The notes below the pieces were generated by a model. The model ran no database searches, was not told the origin of the DNA, and was given only the letters and a program-made list of their open reading frames with translations. Positions 12,463 through 24,100 of a stretch of DNA of 64,000 nucleotides are shown here, one piece after another (position 1 is the first letter of the stretch; every line of letters starts with the position of its first letter). Position numbers and translations under genes: made by a program. Origin of the DNA: Tetrahymena thermophila SB210. Taxonomy: Eukaryota > Ciliophora > Oligohymenophorea > Hymenostomatida > Tetrahymenidae. The stretch covers positions 434,001-498,000 of the forward strand of contig NW_002476405.1 of NCBI RefSeq assembly GCF_000189635.1, written 5' to 3'.

Positions 12463-15400
12463 TCAAAAAGATCTATTTTATTTTTATAAATGAGTGAAAA
12501 AGTAGTCTTCGTGATCCTCTGAATTAGCTCCTTCACTATTACTTTTGGTATCATCTAGGTAGTCTTCCTTTATACTTATATCTACAAGTCTTTTAAGTTT
12601 GTAAAAGGGAGCAAGTTCAGGCTTTAAGCTATCATTATAGTCATAATCATAAGATGTAGTACAATATATTTTAATTTTGTTAATTTTAGTTTAATCTATT
12701 TATTTTATAATTCTATCTAAGTTATAATAATCCTCTCCATTATAAGAATAAAGTTCTAAATTTAGCTGGATAATCTATTTGCATCCTAACAAATTGAAAT
12801 AGGCACTTTCACCTTTTTTATAGTACAAAGTTAATTTTTGCAAGTGTTCAAGCTTTTATAAGAAACTAGTTTATAAATCATAAAGCTTATTATCTTGAAA
12901 TATGTAAGCACAATCTTGTCTAAATAAATCAGAATACATTTAGTAATTAAACTCAAGTTTCATAACTTCTTGAAATGACTTATTTTCTGGTTATTTAGCC
13001 AATAAATATGGATTATTTTTGCTCAAATAAAATAGCTCTTCTTCTATTATTAAAATCTAAATGAAATAAATTGACCTTACTTCACTTTCAAATTTAATTA
13101 CTAAAGTTTAATATGAATTTTCAGATATTAATTGACATTAATCCTAAGTTAATATTTCTGGATTTTAAATTTTACTTAGATTAACCAAGCCCTTTTTAAT
13201 TGTATAAAGTTCCAATGCTTTTAAGTTAGTCACTTCTTCAAATAGGAATGATAATAATTATTACTAGAAATTAAGAAAATATTAACTATCATAAGAAGAA
13301 AAAAATAACTTTAATAATTATAATTCTTTTTCAAATTTTTAATAAGAGTTTTTATTTTGAGAGGGATTTATTTTAGTGTGTTGAGCTTTGTTAAATAAAT
13401 CTACAGGAATTCTTAGTGAATTAATTTAAATATCTTCGTGAATTCTATGTATTTTTGCAATAAGATCTAATTTCCATGAGTAATTTATTTGAACTTTTAC
13501 TTTTCTAAAATCAATATTTGAAATGAAAACACATTCTTTATCAATAAATCTATCAATTTTTAAAGAATTAAAAATATCAAATCCAAGAATTAACCAATTA
13601 TATATTTTGGCAACTTCTTCTTTAGAATTCTCAGAAATCTTTTGAAAAAACAAATTAACTAATTTATAATAAGCACCTTTTTCATACTACTTTAAAAAAT
13701 TTTCATCCATATAATTTCTGAGAATACTATTATTTCTTATACTTTAATTAACAATGTTAGCATAGTAAGATTGATTATCATTCAAGCTAACTGAATCGAT
13801 GACGAAATTAATAACATCTTTTTCTTTTAAATATTTTTTTAATATGAACTCAGCTTCTTTTTGAGATTTTATTTAGGATGACAAATTATTTCTGTTACTT
13901 TTGTCAAATTTAGCATGCATTTTTTCCTAAGTTTTATTAAATTCTTATATTTAAGACATATCCAACTTTTTAAGATTTTATTCAACATAATATTAATTGC
14001 TATATAAATCTTTTTGAAATATAGTATTTATTGTTTTTTGTTAGTATTATTACTAAAGATAGTAGTTATGTCCACTACTAATTAAATTAGAATCTTTAAA
14101 TAGTAAATGCTATGGATTTACTTTGGTAATTTAGTAATTATACTCAATTAGAAGTTTGCTACTAAAATAAAGAAAGCTGCATGCATTGATAATTTAATAT
14201 TCACTTGACAATTATAAATCATTCAAATTGGCAAAACTATAAGAAGCCTTATATTAATAATCAAAAAATTATTTTTCTACTAAAACATAATAGTGATTTT
14301 CAGTCATGAGTAAATCTACATTAATAATTGTTGAGTAACACTATAGTTTTTCATTTAAAATTATGAATTCTTATTTTAGCTTTTCTGCTTTACTTAAAGA
14401 ACTAAGCTAATGTCCTTTTAATATGATTATTTAGCCTCTTTTTTTAGCTATTAATTCAAATTCTAACTCATCTAAGTAATTTACTTGAAATTCTCCATAA
14501 AGTGGATGACTTTAAATCATCTCAAAAATTTATTTTGGATGGAATTTCAAAATATTTGCATAATTATTTTAAATTCTCAACAACAAATCTTTTTTTTCTA
14601 TTTAAGTATTAAAAGAATTACAAAATTCATTGATTAAATGTGGAATATCACTCATTTTGTAATTTTTTTCTTCAGGTAATTTTTATTCATGCTCCATTTC
14701 ACTTAACTTTCTATGAAATATATTTTATTTTTTAATTTTACCTTGTATTTAATCTAATGGCTTATTCTTTTGAATGTCAGATTGAATTTTCCAATGAGGA
14801 TCAATCAGATTTAATTTGACTTTTAGTTAATTATCTTGAGATATGCAAATGTAAAAGTCTTACTAATATTACTCATATTTTTTAGTTTGATAAAAAATAT
14901 GGAGACTGTTATTGAAATATTCAGTAATTTATTTCTTAACATTAACAATAAATCCTATGTTGTTTTCATATTATTATTCAATCTCATTTAAAGTAGAATT
15001 AAATTATTCCATTTCAAAAACATAAAAAATTTAATCTTAATCTAAATGATAACTATCTAGCATACTCAAAATAAGATCACTTCTAAAGGATCTTTGAGTT
15101 ATCTCTTGATAAAATGTTTTATATTTCTAATAATCCTATGAAGGACAAATAATTAGCATTTTATTTATTTTTTGAGCCTAATCATAAACTCTAACATATG
15201 CAAATTAATCTTGTGTAATATATTAATAATTATTATGATCCTTAGGTGTGTTTAAAAACTCTTTAAGCAAAAAGGAGGGTTTTGCAACCTTCAAGCATAT
15301 TTTTATATAACTTTATGTCAATTGTTTGTAAGACATTTATTTAAGTTATTGTTTTTTACAAGAAGAAGCCAATCTTTTGTTTATTATATTTTCTTTCTTT

Positions 15401-15910
15401 ATTAACTTAGTAATGAAACATATCTTAAATTTCAGAAATGATTGATCACTGAATATACTTCAAATTTAAGAATTTTGGAGGTAAAAGTAAATTAATTTAT
15501 TAACTTAATGCTTATTTTATTTTTAAAAATTTTTAACACTTAGATTTTCTTCTTTCATTTACCTCTATATTTTTTAATTGGTATCTTAATTCAATTAAAT
15601 AAAAAGAAGTTTTTAATATATGATATAATTTTTGATGGTTATTTATTTCAGATTCTTATATTAGAATTAAAATAAAATAAAAATAGCTATAAAAATTACT
15701 AAAATCAATTTACAAAAAAATAAGATAATTTTAATAAAAAAAATATTTTTCAAAATTAATTATATTTTTTAATTGTTAAATTAGTTATTAATTTTCTTTT
15801 CTACAATTTATCTTTTTAATCAAATATTTTTATAAATATATATTGTGTAAAAATATTTTAGATTTTCATTTCTCTTAAAATATATAGAATGGGGTAGTCA
15901 AACAATAATC
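12070..15910. repeat. left copy of a ~3.85-kb direct duplication
   Basis: Both the minus-strand gene and its flanks recur in the same orientation at about 15915-19835. Shared flank landmarks are 'gaaagtggccataattaa' (12095 and 15935) and the 5' side ending 'ttcatttctcttaaaatata' (15867 and 19783). Copies are similar throughout, with scattered indels. Boundaries are accurate to a few tens of bases. Confidence 0.85.
12463..15336 (-). CDS. large LRR-like protein with kinase-like fragments, copy 1
   Basis: A single uninterrupted frame of 957 residues from ATG at 15336 to TGA at 12463-12465; the only in-frame TGA upstream is at 15460-15462, and no other ATG lies between. There is no signal peptide or membrane helix. 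Around 85-115 there is a kinase hinge-like stretch (FYVFEM at 104-109). Around 319-415 a second kinase-like stretch (EFIILNEKLQC, then YYVLVEK, then KVNPQHLLFKD) looks like a catalytic loop that has lost its Asp. Around 825-900 leucine-spaced strands (EHLQKLTLYY, KQIIQLNLELY) look like leucine-rich repeats. I infer a cytosolic pseudokinase/LRR-type protein of the kind ciliates expand in tandem. The kinase reading is weak and no partner is known. The neighbour at 16355-19251 is its paralogue. Confidence 0.8.
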
Positions 15911-16354
15911 TTTTAAAAAAAATTTTTTTCTTGAAAGTGGCCATAATTAATTAATGAGAAAATACAGTGTTTATTTATTGATTATTTAAGTAAGTGAATC
16001 CAAAATAAGTTAAATAAATAAATTAGATAATTTATAAAGCGAATTCAAAGTAATGAAATAAATAAAAATTATTGAATTTTAATATAAAATGATGATAAAA
16101 GATAATTTAAATTATGTATTAAAAATTGATTATTAATTAAAATTTTTATTTTATAATTTCATATTAATTTTCAAATTTCTAACTTAAGTCCAAAATTAAA
16201 AAAAACAAAATTCTATCAAAAGAGTGTTTGTTTCTATTTTGATACATTTATTTAAATTTATACATAAATATTATTTAATTTTTTTCCAACAAACCATAAA
16301 TCATTTTAAGATTATTTTTTCTTTTTATTAATTTAATCAAAAAGGTATATTTTA
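15337..16354. other. spacer between the two minus-strand paralogues
   Basis: No gene. The right half (about 15915-16354) repeats the 3' flank of copy 1, and the left half is the 5' flank that recurs upstream of copy 2 at 19252-19835. The promoter of copy 1 must lie in the first few hundred bases; no motif is recognised. Confidence 0.55.
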
Positions 16355-19251
16355 TCATAAATTTTAGTAGAAGTAGTCATTATTAGAGTCATCATTAAAG
16401 TCATCATTAGAGTCATCATTAAAGTCATCATTAGAGTCATCATTAGAGTCATCAATAAAGTCAGAATAACGTAAACTACATTTATCTCTTCGTATCCAGT
16501 CAATTTTTATACTTGTATCTACTAGTCTTTTAAGTTTGTAAAGGGGTGGCTTTAAGTAATTATAAAATTTAAAATATTCATTCTCATAAGATAAAATATG
16601 ATATATTATAATTTAGTTAATTTTAGTTTAGTCTATTTATTTTATAATATTATCTAAATTATAATATTTATCTGCCTTATAATTTAAGAGCTCTAAATTT
16701 AGCTGGATAATCTATTTGCATCCTAACAAATTGAAATAGGCACTTTCACCTTTTTTATTTTAGAACAAAGTTAATTTTTGCAAGTGTTAAAGCTTTTATA
16801 AAAAACAAGTTTATAAATCATAAAGCTTATTATCTTGAAATATGTAAGCATAATCCTGTCCAAATAAATTAGAATACGTTGAGCGTGAAAACTCAAGTTT
16901 CATAACTTCTTGAAATGACCTATTTTCTGGTTATTTAGCCAAATAATATGGATTATTTTTGCTCAAATAAAATAGCTCTTCTTCTATTATTAAAATCTAA
17001 ATGAAATAAATTGACCATACTTCACTTTCAAATTTTATTACTAAAGTTTAAAATGAATTTTCAGATATTAATTGACATTAATCCTAAGTTAATATTTCTG
17101 GATTTTATATTTTACTTAGATTAACCAAGCCCTTTTTAATTGTATAAAGTTCCAATTCTTCAAAGTTAGCTACTTCTTCAAATAGGAATGATAATAATTA
17201 TTACTAGAAATTAAGCAAATATTAACTATCATAAGAAGAAAAAAATAACTTTAACAATTAAAATTCTTTTTCAAATATTTAATAAGAAATTTTATTTTGA
17301 GAGGGATTTATTTTAGCGTGTTGAGCTTTGTTAAATAAATCTACAGGAATTCTTAGTGAAGTAATTTAAATATCTTCATGAATTCTATGTATTTTTGCAA
17401 TAACATCTAATTTACTTGAATGCATTATAAGAACTTTTACTTTTCTAAAATCAATATTTGAAATGAAAACACGTTTAAATATACCAATTTTTAAAGAATT
17501 AAAAATATGAAATCCAAGAATTAACTAACTATATATTTTTGCAACTTCTTCTTTTGAATTCTCAGAAATCTTTTGAAAAAACAAATTAACTAATTTATAA
17601 TAAGCACATTTTTCATACTACTTTAAAAATTTTTCATCCATGTAATTTTAGAGAATACTATTATTTCTTATACTTTAATTAACAATGTTAGCATAGTAAG
17701 ATTGATTATCATTCAAGCTAACTGAATCGATGACGAAATTAATAACATCTTTTTCTTTTAAATATTTTTTTAATATGAATTCAGCTTCTTTTTGAGATTT
17801 TATTTAGGATAATGAATTGTTTCTGTTACTTTTGTCAAATTTAGTATGTATTTTTTCCTAAGTTTTATTAAATTCTTATATTTAAGATATATCCAACTTT
17901 TTAAGATTTTATTCAACATAATATTCATTGCTATATAAATCTTTTTGTAATATAGTATTTATTGTTTTTTGTTCGTATTATGTCTCAAGATTATTTTATT
18001 GTGCTCTAATACTAATTAAATTAGAATCTTTAAATAGTATATGCTATGGATTTACTTTGGTTATTTAGTAATTATACTCAGTTAGGAGTTTGCAACTTAA
18101 ATAAAGAAAGCTGCATACGTTGATAATTTAATATTCACTTGACAATTATAAATCATTCAAATTATAAGTAGCCTTATATTATAAATCAAAAAATTACTTT
18201 TCTACTAAAACATAATAATGATTTTCAGTATTTAGTTAGTCTACATTAATAATTGTTGAGTAACACTTTAGTTTTTCATTTAAAATTATGAATTCTTATT
18301 TTAGCTTTTCTGCTTTATTTAAAGAACTAAGCTAATGTCCTTTTAGTATGATTATTTAGCCTCTTTTTTAGCTATTAATTCAAATTCTAACTCATCTAAG
18401 TAATTTATTTGGAATTCTTCATAAAGTGGATGACTTTAAATCATCTCAAAAATTTCTTTTGGATGGAATTTCAAAATATTTGCATAATTATTTTAAATCC
18501 TTAACAACAAATCTTTTTTTTCTATATAAGTATTAAAAGAATTACAAAATTCATTGATTAAATGTGGAATATCACTCATTTTGTAATATTTTTCTTCAGG
18601 TAATTTTTCTTCATACTCCATTTCACTTAACTATCTATGAGATATATTTTCTTTTTCAATTTTACCTTGTATTTAATCTGATGGATTATTCTTTTGAATG
18701 TCAGATTGAATTATCCAATGAGGATCAATAAGATTAAATTTGACTTTTAGTTAATTATCATGAGCTACACAAATGTAAAAGTCTTACTCATATTTTTCAG
18801 TTTGATAAAAAATATGGAGATTGTTTTTGAAATATTCAGTAATTTATTTCTTAACATTAACAATAAATCCTATGTTGTTTTCATATTATTATTCAATCTC
18901 ATTTAAAGTAGAATTAAATTACTCCATTTCAAAAACATAAAAAAATTGATCTTAATCTAAATGATAACTATCTAGCATACTCAAAATAAGATCACTTCTA
19001 AAGGATCTTTGATTTATCTCTTGATAGAATGATTTATACTTCTAATAATTCTATGAAGGACAAATAATAAGCATTTTATTTATTTTTTGAGCCTAATCAT
19101 AAACTCTAACATATGCAAATTTATTTTGTGTAATATATTGATAATTATAATCATCCTTAGGTGAGTTTAAAAACTCTTTAAGCAAAAAAGTGGGTTTTGC
19201 TACCTTCAAACATATTTTTATATAACTTTATGTCAATTATTTGTAAGACAT
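16355..19251 (-). pseudogene. LRR-like/kinase-like paralogue, copy 2, one-base frameshift
   Basis: Starts at the equivalent ATG (19251) and is homologous to the gene at 12463-15336 over its whole length. At 18364-18369 it has six T where copy 1 has seven (14449-14455). As written, the upstream frame ends at TGA 18136-18138 after 371 residues. If the missing base is allowed for, the downstream frame runs open to TGA at 16355-16357. No other disruption is seen in about 2.9 kb. The C-terminus differs from copy 1 by an acidic tail of six DDSN/DDFN quartets encoded by 12-bp repeats. Either a young pseudogene or a homopolymer error in the sequence. Domain content is otherwise as in copy 1 (kinase-like loop, C-terminal LRR-like strands). 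Confidence 0.7.
16376..16463. repeat. 12-bp coding tandem repeat (DDSN/DDFN)
   Basis: The unit is agagtcatcatt/aaagtcatcatt on the + strand, about six to seven copies, in frame with the minus-strand gene so that each unit gives Asp-Asp-(Ser/Phe)-Asn. It is absent from the paralogue at 12463-15336, so it arose after the duplication or was lost from copy 1. Confidence 0.85.
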
Positions 19252-21130
19252 TTATTTAATTTTTTGTTTTTTACAAGAAGAAGCCAATCTTTTGTTTATT
19301 ATATTTTCTTTCTTTGTTAATTTGATGATGAAAAATATCTTAACTTTCAGAAATTATTGATTACTGAATTTACTTCAAATTTTTTAATTTTGAAGGTAAA
19401 AGTAAATTAATTTATTAAGTTAGTGCTTATTTTATTAAATAAAATTTTAATACTTTGGTTTTCTTCTTTCATTTACCTCAATATATTTCTATTCGTGTCC
19501 TTAAATATATGAAAAGAAGTTTTTAATATATGATACAATTTTTGATGTTTAATTACTTCAGATTCTTATATTAGAATTAAAATAAAATAATAATAATAAT
19601 AATAGCAATAAAAAGTACTAAACTTAATTAATCAATTATAAAAAAGATAAATCTAATAAAAAAATATTTTTCAAAATTAATTATATTTTTTAATTTTTAA
19701 ATTAGTTAGTAACTTTCTTTTCTACAATTTATCTTTTTAATCAAATATTTTTTTCAATATATTGTAGAAAAATATTTAGATTTTCATTTCTCTTAAAATA
19801 TATTGAAGGGGGGCAGTCAAGTCAAACAATAAAATTTAAGACTTACTAAAGATCTTATTTGTTAAAAGGTTTTAAAGGTCAAAATTGGCAAGTAGAACTT
19901 TGATTCCCCCCTTCCAAACCAACTCCCTTTGAAGTATAAATGCTGCTATTTTAAATTCTTTTAGATTTATTTTTAGCTTAATAATCAAAAGTTTAGTTTA
20001 TTTTTATATTTGAAATCAAAAATTTTGTTACTGCCTATTAATTTTTGAATAGACTCACAAGCTAAATATTTTTCGATAACATCAAAATTGAATTTTGCGT
20101 GTTTAAATATCAATTATTAAGGGAACTAAAACTAAAATTATCAATTTATATTTATAATTTTCTAGTAATTCTAGTGCGAAAGAGTTACTCAAAATTTATA
20201 ACATATTAGTTTGATATTCATTTTTTAAAGCGTAAAAATAAACATTTATTTGAGCTCATTTTTATTTTTAGATGCATTTAGATATAAAAATTTAATTTAT
20301 AATAACAAAAATATTATTAAATCAACAATTGATAAAATTGATGCATCGTTTTAATTACTAATTGATGAAAAATGGTATCTGGTTAACAATTACTACCATT
20401 AATGCAATTATTATCATACAATTTGAAATTTATCTCTAGGATGTGATTTTTAGATCTTATGAATCAGTACGAGTAAGATTAATTTCTTAACTTAATAATC
20501 AAAGTTTTAGTTTATCTTTATAGTTGTAATCAAACACTTTGTTTCTGCCTTTAATTCTTTGAAAAGAGTAATCAAGCTAAATATTTTTCGATAACATTAA
20601 AATTGAATTTTTGAATATTAATTATGGGAACTAAAAATAAATATATAACTTTTAATATTTTCTAATGATTTTTGTGTGAAGATTTGAAATTTATAATATA
20701 TTAGGTTGACATGCGCTTTTTAAAGTGTAAAAATAGACATTTTTCATCTCATTTTTATTTTTAGATGCATTTTTAAAATCCATATATTTTATTACAATCA
20801 CAAATTACTATTAAGCCAACAATTGATAATATTCATGGGCTTTTTTAATTTCTAATTGATGCAAAAGTACGTCAGTTTATCAACTATTACAATTCATGCT
20901 ATTATTATCGAATTATTAAAAATATTATCTCTAAGATGTGATTTTTAGGTTTTATTAATAATTGAGTATGAAATGCGTTTCCTTGATTTTATTATCTTAC
21001 ACGAGTTAAAAAGAAATTGAAATAAGTAAAATTGTTTGTATAAATTGTTCTTTTTTTGTCTTAATTCAGTATAAAAACAAATTATATTGAAAAATAATCA
21101 AACAAAAAAGTGAGTAAACAAAATAGGTAT
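19252..21130. other. non-coding spacer with a diverged direct repeat
   Basis: No gene. It contains the end of the duplicated block (to about 19835), a GC-richer patch near 19900-19935, and a two-copy repeat at 19979-20967. The last about 50 bases are A-rich and lead into the next gene. Confidence 0.6.
19979..20967. repeat. two diverged direct copies of ~490 bases
   Basis: Copy 1 is about 19979-20466 and copy 2 about 20489-20967. Shared landmarks in the same order are 'cttaataatcaaa', 'caagctaaatatttttcgat', 'gggaactaaaa', 'tttttatttttagatgcatt', 'taattgatgaaaa' versus 'taattgatgcaaa', and 'gatgtgatttttag'. No frame is conserved. Confidence 0.7.
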
Positions 21131-24100
21131 ATGAGAATTATTTAATATTTAGTAATTTTTATAGCATTCAATTGCTTAGTATTAGCTTCTAATGAGGAGA
21201 GCTAGAATCTACCATCTCATTTGAGAAAACAGACTAGACAGCTTTAAAGTTGTCCATCCAATTGCGATCTTTGTGACTTAGATGGATTTTGCTTGTAGTG
21301 TAGTAACTTAAGAGTATTTCCTAACTGCAGCTGTTAGTTAGGATATTATGAATCCTAAGGAACATGCAAATAATGCAAACCAGGCTGTATGAGTTGTACG
21401 TCTGATAATGATTGTTAAGCGTGTTTTTCTATTTACGTTTACAACGCAGCTACAACAAATTGTGATTGCAATATTCCACATGTGGGAGGTAGAATTAGAG
21501 TTTTCAAAAGAAATAATCATTATTTAATGCATTATTTTATAAAATAGGATGTGAAGACTAATAAACTGGAATTTTAATATACATTACAAGATTGAATACT
21601 GATTTAAGATCTTTTGTGGTTACGTTCAATTAGATGATTACCATGGTGGGAGTGCCTTTAGATTAATAATTTTCGGGTTCATTTCAAAACTGTTAATAAA
21701 TTCTTGATCCAAGTACCGTATAGGTCTACAATAATAATTCTCCAACTGAATAGATACCAAATTGTCTAATTGATCCCTTAAATAGAAACCAGTTCATTAT
21801 TTTTTTTAGTAAAATCAAAGAATTAATTCATAATTTTAATAAGTTCTTAAAATTATTCTATTTAAAAATAGCTACAGCTCCTAGCTCAAGCATTTACTCA
21901 TCAAATTAGCCGAAATTTATATTGGCTAATTTGAATGTAAATATCAATTAGAAAGCTATTCCTGCTACTCAAATCTATTAAAAAGAGCCTAATGTTAGTG
22001 TTTAGCATAATAAAAGAACTAAAATTTGTGCTTTTAGTCTAACTAACTATGTATACCAGTATTCTAGTACTTAAGATGTTGCGTTCGTCAGCCTTACTGA
22101 TATTGGAATTTATAGTGTAGTTAATATTGATAAAATTTAGATAGCAAGCCCTTCTTAGTACTCTAATATTTAGTTCACTTTTTCATTAAATATTAATAAA
22201 TAAGGTTATGAAATTAAATTTAATTCTAATCCATTAATTGATGATACAATTTAACTGTTTGTTTAATGTTCTATACCTTTTGGAATTACTTAAACTGATA
22301 CAGCCACAGTTAAAATTTCTTCAACTTAACCATCTTCTCCTTACAGTATATTTATTCCTTATGTAGGAAATTCCTTTTCCACCTATATCGATGCAGGTTT
22401 TATTATAAATGTTTTGAATTTTCCATCTATATAAGATTATCAAATATAAATAAGCTTTATACCTTAGTTTTAAACCACTCAAACTATCTAATGTAATAGT
22501 TTTACTACATTATATAACGTAATTATCCCTGCTTATACGATTAAATATACAACCAGCGTCTATTTGCTAGTAAATTATTAAATTCATTTATTTATCTTTT
22601 AATTAATATTAAAGAAGTTATTCCAAAACCTTCTTAATTACATCATAATACCATCAAATTTTTTTATAATTAACTATTTTTTATTTTAAAAATTTTATTT
22701 TTATATTTAAGATAAGGGTCTTTGATATAAATGGTATTCTTAGAGGAAAAGGTTATATATAATATATTAATTTAGCATACTAGTTCTTAGGTTAAAACTC
22801 TCTGACTCCAATTAGTTAAAGTAAATTAAATCCTACAGCTAATATTTAAATAGCTTAAGATACTTCGCAATTCATTTTGTCATAAGCAAAATATTTTAAT
22901 CCATAATTTTACATTTAGACTTGGTTTTGCCTAGACAGTAATGGTAATCCTTGTCTAGATCCATAATAGAAACCTCTGAAATTAATTTAGAATGGGAGTA
23001 ATATAGTGAAAATCAGTGCAAACTCTCTGCCCTTAAATACTTAATACACTATTTACTATTAGCTGATGAATCAAGGCTTCCCTTTTAGTAAATAGTATGC
23101 ATCATACTAAATCGACTCCGGTAACTCCTATCCATACGCAATTATTTAAGGAATTATACCTTAAGGACTTTAATTTGTAAGAGTTAATTTATAGGATGTT
23201 GTCTACGTTAGTATATAACTACATACAGACTTTGCTTATAAAATAAGCTATGCGCAATATACTCTAACACTTAGCTATAATAATGTTTAACATACAATCT
23301 AGTAGGTATCTAACTAGTTCTCATTTATACTGTAAGATTATTTTCCTAATCCAGATTTTTCCTAACTTGTTGGTGTACATTTAACTTATTCAATATATGA
23401 CTTCTACTTCCAATAGAACATACCTTAGTTAAATTCAAATCCACCCTCTACCATTTATGTAATTCCACCTCCTTCTCCTATATCATTGACAATCCGTAAA
23501 TTTTAATTTATTTTTCTTCTCTTATTTAAATTATTTAAATAATATTTTGTTGATTAATTATAAATTTATTTATTTTATAAATAAATATTTTCAAATATTA
23601 TTAATTATAATCAATATACTTATTTCATTCATTTTTAAAAGTTCTTACAAAATATTTAAACTAGAAATTTTTTATTTTTTAATTGCTTTTTAAAATTACA
23701 TTTTTTTTCTGCTTTTTCAAATTTTTAATTCTTGAAATATAAGGTATATATACATCTATTTCCCATTATTTAGTAGAAAAAATTTTATAAAGCAGAATCA
23801 TTTAAAATTAATAAATATTTTATTTGATTTATTTTATTTAAAATAATAATTAGCGAACTAAGCATACACAGCTTTTTAAGATTAAGTTTCAATAACTTTT
23901 AATCCCACAGATAAAACAAAATTTTACTAATTTTTCTACTATGAGAGCCAAGCAGATCTACTCTTTGAAATTTAAAATCCCTTATAACCAAAAAGAAAGA
24001 TGCTTTCAACTTAGTCTGCTGTATAATAAATAAATTGCTTATTACCTGCTGGAAATATTGTAGTTATGGGAGTTTATTTTGATCCACAATACTATACTTA

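Larger units (their letters stand above)
15915..19835. repeat. right copy of the ~3.85-kb direct duplication
   Basis: Matches 12070-15910 in the same orientation, including the gene and both flanks. The main differences are the 12-bp repeat tract at the 3' end of the gene (16376-16463), small deletions in the coding part, and the T-run that causes the frameshift. Confidence 0.85.

Noticed and set aside
18364..18369. Programmed frameshifting in the second minus-strand paralogue
   Set aside because: The close paralogue encodes the same protein without a shift, and Tetrahymena is not known for the frequent programmed shifts seen in Euplotes; a deletion or sequence error is simpler.
19915..19930. 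Resemblance to the Tetrahymena chromosome breakage sequence
   Set aside because: CAAACCAACTCCCTTT shares AAACCAAC and the TTT end with the known 15-mer but has an extra base and mismatches in the core; that site tolerates very little variation, and no telomere-adjacent features are present.
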